From the NCBI RefSeq assembly GCF_900086715.1, contig NZ_FLKH01000011.1:62001-126000 (forward strand): a stretch of DNA of 64,000 nucleotides. Direction: 5' to 3'. Below, piece by piece: positions 62,300-64,000 of the stretch. The stretch's first letter is position 1. Each line of letters starts with the position of its first letter. The DNA comes from Gracilibacillus timonensis. GTDB taxonomy: Bacteria; Bacillota; Bacilli; Bacillales; Amphibacillaceae. The notes beneath the pieces were generated by a model. That model did not search any database. It was not told the DNA's origin and saw only the letters and a program-made list of their open reading frames with translations. A program made the position numbers and the translations under genes.

Positions 62300-62797
62300 A
62301 TGACAGCAATCACATTTAAAGGAAGTCCGATGACGATTAAGGGTAATGAGGTGAAAGTTGGCGATACAGCTCCAGATTTCACCGTTTTGAACAATGACTT
62401 AGAATCGGTCAGCTTGCAAGATTTTGCAGGTAAAAAGAAATTAATCAGTGTAGTGCCTTCTCTAGACACAAGTGTATGTAGCAAACAGACGCGTACATTC
62501 AATGAAGAAGCGTCTTCTGTGGATAATGCCGTAATTATTACGATTTCTAACGACCTACCATTCGCGCAAAAGCGATGGTGTGCTACGGAAGGGATTGAGA
62601 ATGCCATTACATTAAGCGACCATAAAGATCTATCATTCGGTGAAAATTATGGTACGATTATGGAAGAACTGAGATTATTGGCGCGTAGTGTATTTGTGGT
62701 GGATGAAGACAATAAAGTCACGTATGTGGAATATGTCTCTGAAGGCACGAATGAACCAGACTATCATAAAGCGATCGAGGCATTGAAAGCAATATAA
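62300..62797 (+). CDS. tpx: Thiol peroxidase
   Basis: 165 aa peroxiredoxin that reduces hydroperoxides with thioredoxin. The peroxidatic Cys is C60 in VPSLDTSVC and the resolving Cys is C94 in KRWCATEG, the atypical two-Cys pattern of Tpx. Complete; ATG 62300 behind AAGGATGAGA. Confidence 0.97.
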   Translation: MTAITFKGSPMTIKGNEVKVGDTAPDFTVLNNDLESVSLQDFAGKKKLISVVPSLDTSVCSKQTRTFNEEASSVDNAVIITISNDLPFAQKRWCATEGIENAITLSDHKDLSFGENYGTIMEELRLLARSVFVVDEDNKVTYVEYVSEGTNEPDYHKAIEALKAI

Positions 62798-62920
62798 TAA
62801 ATGTCGTATCGGATGGTATAATTTGGAATAAATTGCCCGGTTTGGATTGGATATACCGATCCATATCCTCTTCCAATTCTTCGCAAATTTTAAATCATAC
62901 GATTCACTTTTAATGAAAAC

Positions 62921-62966
62921 AAGGGGCTGTTGCACATCCATTATTTAGTTGGCAACAGCCCCTTGA
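62921..62966 (+). terminator. Intrinsic terminator after tpx
   Basis: AAGGGGCTGTTGC (62921-62933) and GCAACAGCCCCTT (62952-62964) are perfect 13-bp arms. It lies 120 bases after tpx. Confidence 0.7.
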
Positions 62967-63019
62967 ATAATATTGTCTGTTTTTATGAAAATACCCTATT
63001 CTATAATCATTTGCATTCT

Positions 63020-63490
63020 TTATCCATAATATTGAAAAATAACTGTTGACTGTGAGGGGGCTAGGACAGCTTCTTTAGTTAAACTTGAACTTTCTCCATT
63101 AGCATTTAAAATAGCAACATATAAATCGTGCCCGTTTCTATATGCCCTTTCAAGAGTTGACTCACCCATATCCCTAAATGCTAATGCCACACCGTTTGCC
63201 GCACCAACTGAAGAAAATGGGGGTATCATTGAACCTAAAGCTGTAACTATACCAAACCAACCTACATGCTTTCCTCTTTGCTCTAAAATATCCCCTATTT
63301 GACTATTCGTTATGAAAGCGGTGTCGTGAATGGGCTTATCTACGGGGTACGGAATAGCAAATGGTTCAACCTCCAAATTTTCTGTAGTAGTCTCAGAAGC
63401 ATTAGCCTGAGAAGAAGCCGAAACAGGAACAAGTAACACACTAGAAATAAGTACAACGACTAAAAATAAAAAAACAATTTTTCTTTTCAT
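63020..63490 (-). CDS. Secreted protein of unknown function
   Basis: 156 aa from ATG 63490 behind AGGAGTGA. A clear signal peptide (MKRKIVFLFLVVVLISSVLL, cleavage likely after VSASS). The mature part has a Gly/Pro-rich hydrophobic stretch GWFGIVTALGSMIPPFSSVG and ends STVIFQYYG. It looks like a small exported or surface protein; I recognise no family. Confidence 0.7.
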   Translation of the reverse strand: MKRKIVFLFLVVVLISSVLLVPVSASSQANASETTTENLEVEPFAIPYPVDKPIHDTAFITNSQIGDILEQRGKHVGWFGIVTALGSMIPPFSSVGAANGVALAFRDMGESTLERAYRNGHDLYVAILNANGESSSLTKEAVLAPSQSTVIFQYYG

Positions 63491-63591
63491 CACTATCACT
63501 CCTATTTTTATTTTTTGACTTTCTATTAAAGCGGTAACATAATAGGGGGAAATGAGTCTAGTAATTCAAATTTAAAAAAAGGGTTGATAAT

Positions 63592-63813
63592 ATGAGCAGA
63601 AAAACCGTAAAAAACAGTCTAATTATATTACTGATGTTCACTCCCATCATCATACTAATGGATATTATTGGGTATCTGAATAATGATTCCTCGCTATTCT
63701 CGATTGAAAACTTTAGCGTTGTGATTAGTATTGTTGCGATGATTGCCGTTGTAATAGGGTTTATTTTTCTAAAAAGATATGAAAGGAAAGAAAAAGATGA
63801 CAAAAATATTTAA
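63592..63813 (+). CDS. Small two-helix membrane protein
   Basis: 73 aa, helices at about 10-30 and 40-62, basic charged tail (KRYERKEKDDKNI). Divergent from the secreted protein gene, about 100 bases apart. No family recognised; a partner role is possible but unproven. Confidence 0.55.
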   Translation: MSRKTVKNSLIILLMFTPIIILMDIIGYLNNDSSLFSIENFSVVISIVAMIAVVIGFIFLKRYERKEKDDKNI

Positions 63814-63824
63814 CGAAATTATTC

Positions 63825-64000
63825 CTATTCCTTCTCACTATAAAAGGCAAAAGCCACGGAGCCAACTAATAAGCCAAATCCAGCCCCAATCGAAATGGAA
63901 AATGCTAGTGCTATTGGCTGTTGCAAGAATATACCGACCAAGACCCCTATCATGCTACCGAATACCATACCTAAAGGGATAAGGCTGTTGATTCTATTTT
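63825..64000 (-). CDS. Gly-rich membrane protein, C-terminal part (start beyond window)
   Basis: 58 codons visible on the minus strand with helices containing GMVFGSMIGVLVGIFLQQ and ISIGAGFGLLVGSVAFAFY, ending YSEKE. Gly-zipper-like. Incomplete, so no family can be given. Confidence 0.55.
   Translation of the reverse strand, partial: NRINSLIPLGMVFGSMIGVLVGIFLQQPIALAFSISIGAGFGLLVGSVAFAFYSEKE

Noticed and set aside
1-64000. CRISPR arrays, tRNA or rRNA genes
   Set aside because: No regularly spaced direct repeats with unique spacers, and no tRNA cloverleaf or rRNA sequence seen on either strand.

Overview
The window is low-GC DNA from a Gram-positive bacterium of the Bacillaceae. The evidence is the conserved ribosomal/ECF order rpsK-rpoA-rplQ-ecfA1-ecfA2-ecfT-truA-rplM-rpsI, strong AGGAGG ribosome binding sites, GTG/TTG starts, and a group IIC intron closely resembling the one from Oceanobacillus iheyensis. 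The style is Oceanobacillus/Virgibacillus/Gracilibacillus-like; I cannot fix the genus.

Layout. (1) 1-7,502: core housekeeping genes, interrupted by a 1.27 kb gene-free spacer (1,954-3,220) holding two large palindromic repeats in opposite orientation inside a 25-bp inverted repeat pair. (2) 7,503-9,431: a DUF3021 membrane protein behind a 4 x 20-bp degenerate repeat, and a PadR regulator plus VOC protein behind a promoter with a doubled palindromic operator. (3) 9,580-15,940: a remnant prophage with integrase, ImmA protease, repressor, Cro-like, Xis-like, DnaD-like and DnaC-like replication genes, small ORFs, a strong structured-RNA candidate (14,841-15,001) and an ArpU-type late regulator, but no structural genes. 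(4) 15,940-26,500: accessory islands: oxidoreductase/HxlR pair, DUF1989 protein, a complete group IIC intron just after a terminator, then a cassette of heavy-metal P-type ATPase, two HMA metallochaperones around a Ric-like protein, and an Fnr-like regulator. Both cassette promoters carry an FNR-type box centred exactly 41.5 bp before the predicted start. A short hairpin repeat is scattered through this region.

(5) 26,600-45,290: a degraded conjugative element: tyrosine recombinase, SOS-controlled YolD pair, 11-bp iterons, primase, VirD4, VirB6, VirB3/PrgI, VirB4, VirB8 and a transglycosylase/M23 peptidase, an oriT-like region, two relaxosome accessory proteins, and a MobP2-type relaxase cut off after 159 codons. 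At about 45,290 it is fused directly to the 3'-truncated gene of a chromosomal ABC permease, so both genes are broken at one scar. (6) 45,291-52,340: two ABC transporters with a divergent HTH regulator, HAD phosphatase, DUF523, a GNAT enzyme and remnants of Rpn-family genes. (7) 52,700-56,914: two IS200/IS605-family elements. The second splits a DUF899 gene and its empty site can be rebuilt to the base (target TTAC, right end TCAA). (8) 57,000-64,000: another ABC transporter operon with a nonsense-mutated permease, an MFS exporter, thiol peroxidase tpx, an unrecognised secreted protein and small membrane proteins.

The cassette I would look at first is the Fnr-controlled metal ATPase/metallochaperone/Ric-like group (20,785-24,576). 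The phage RNA candidate and the conjugative-element scar come next. No tRNA, rRNA or CRISPR array was seen.
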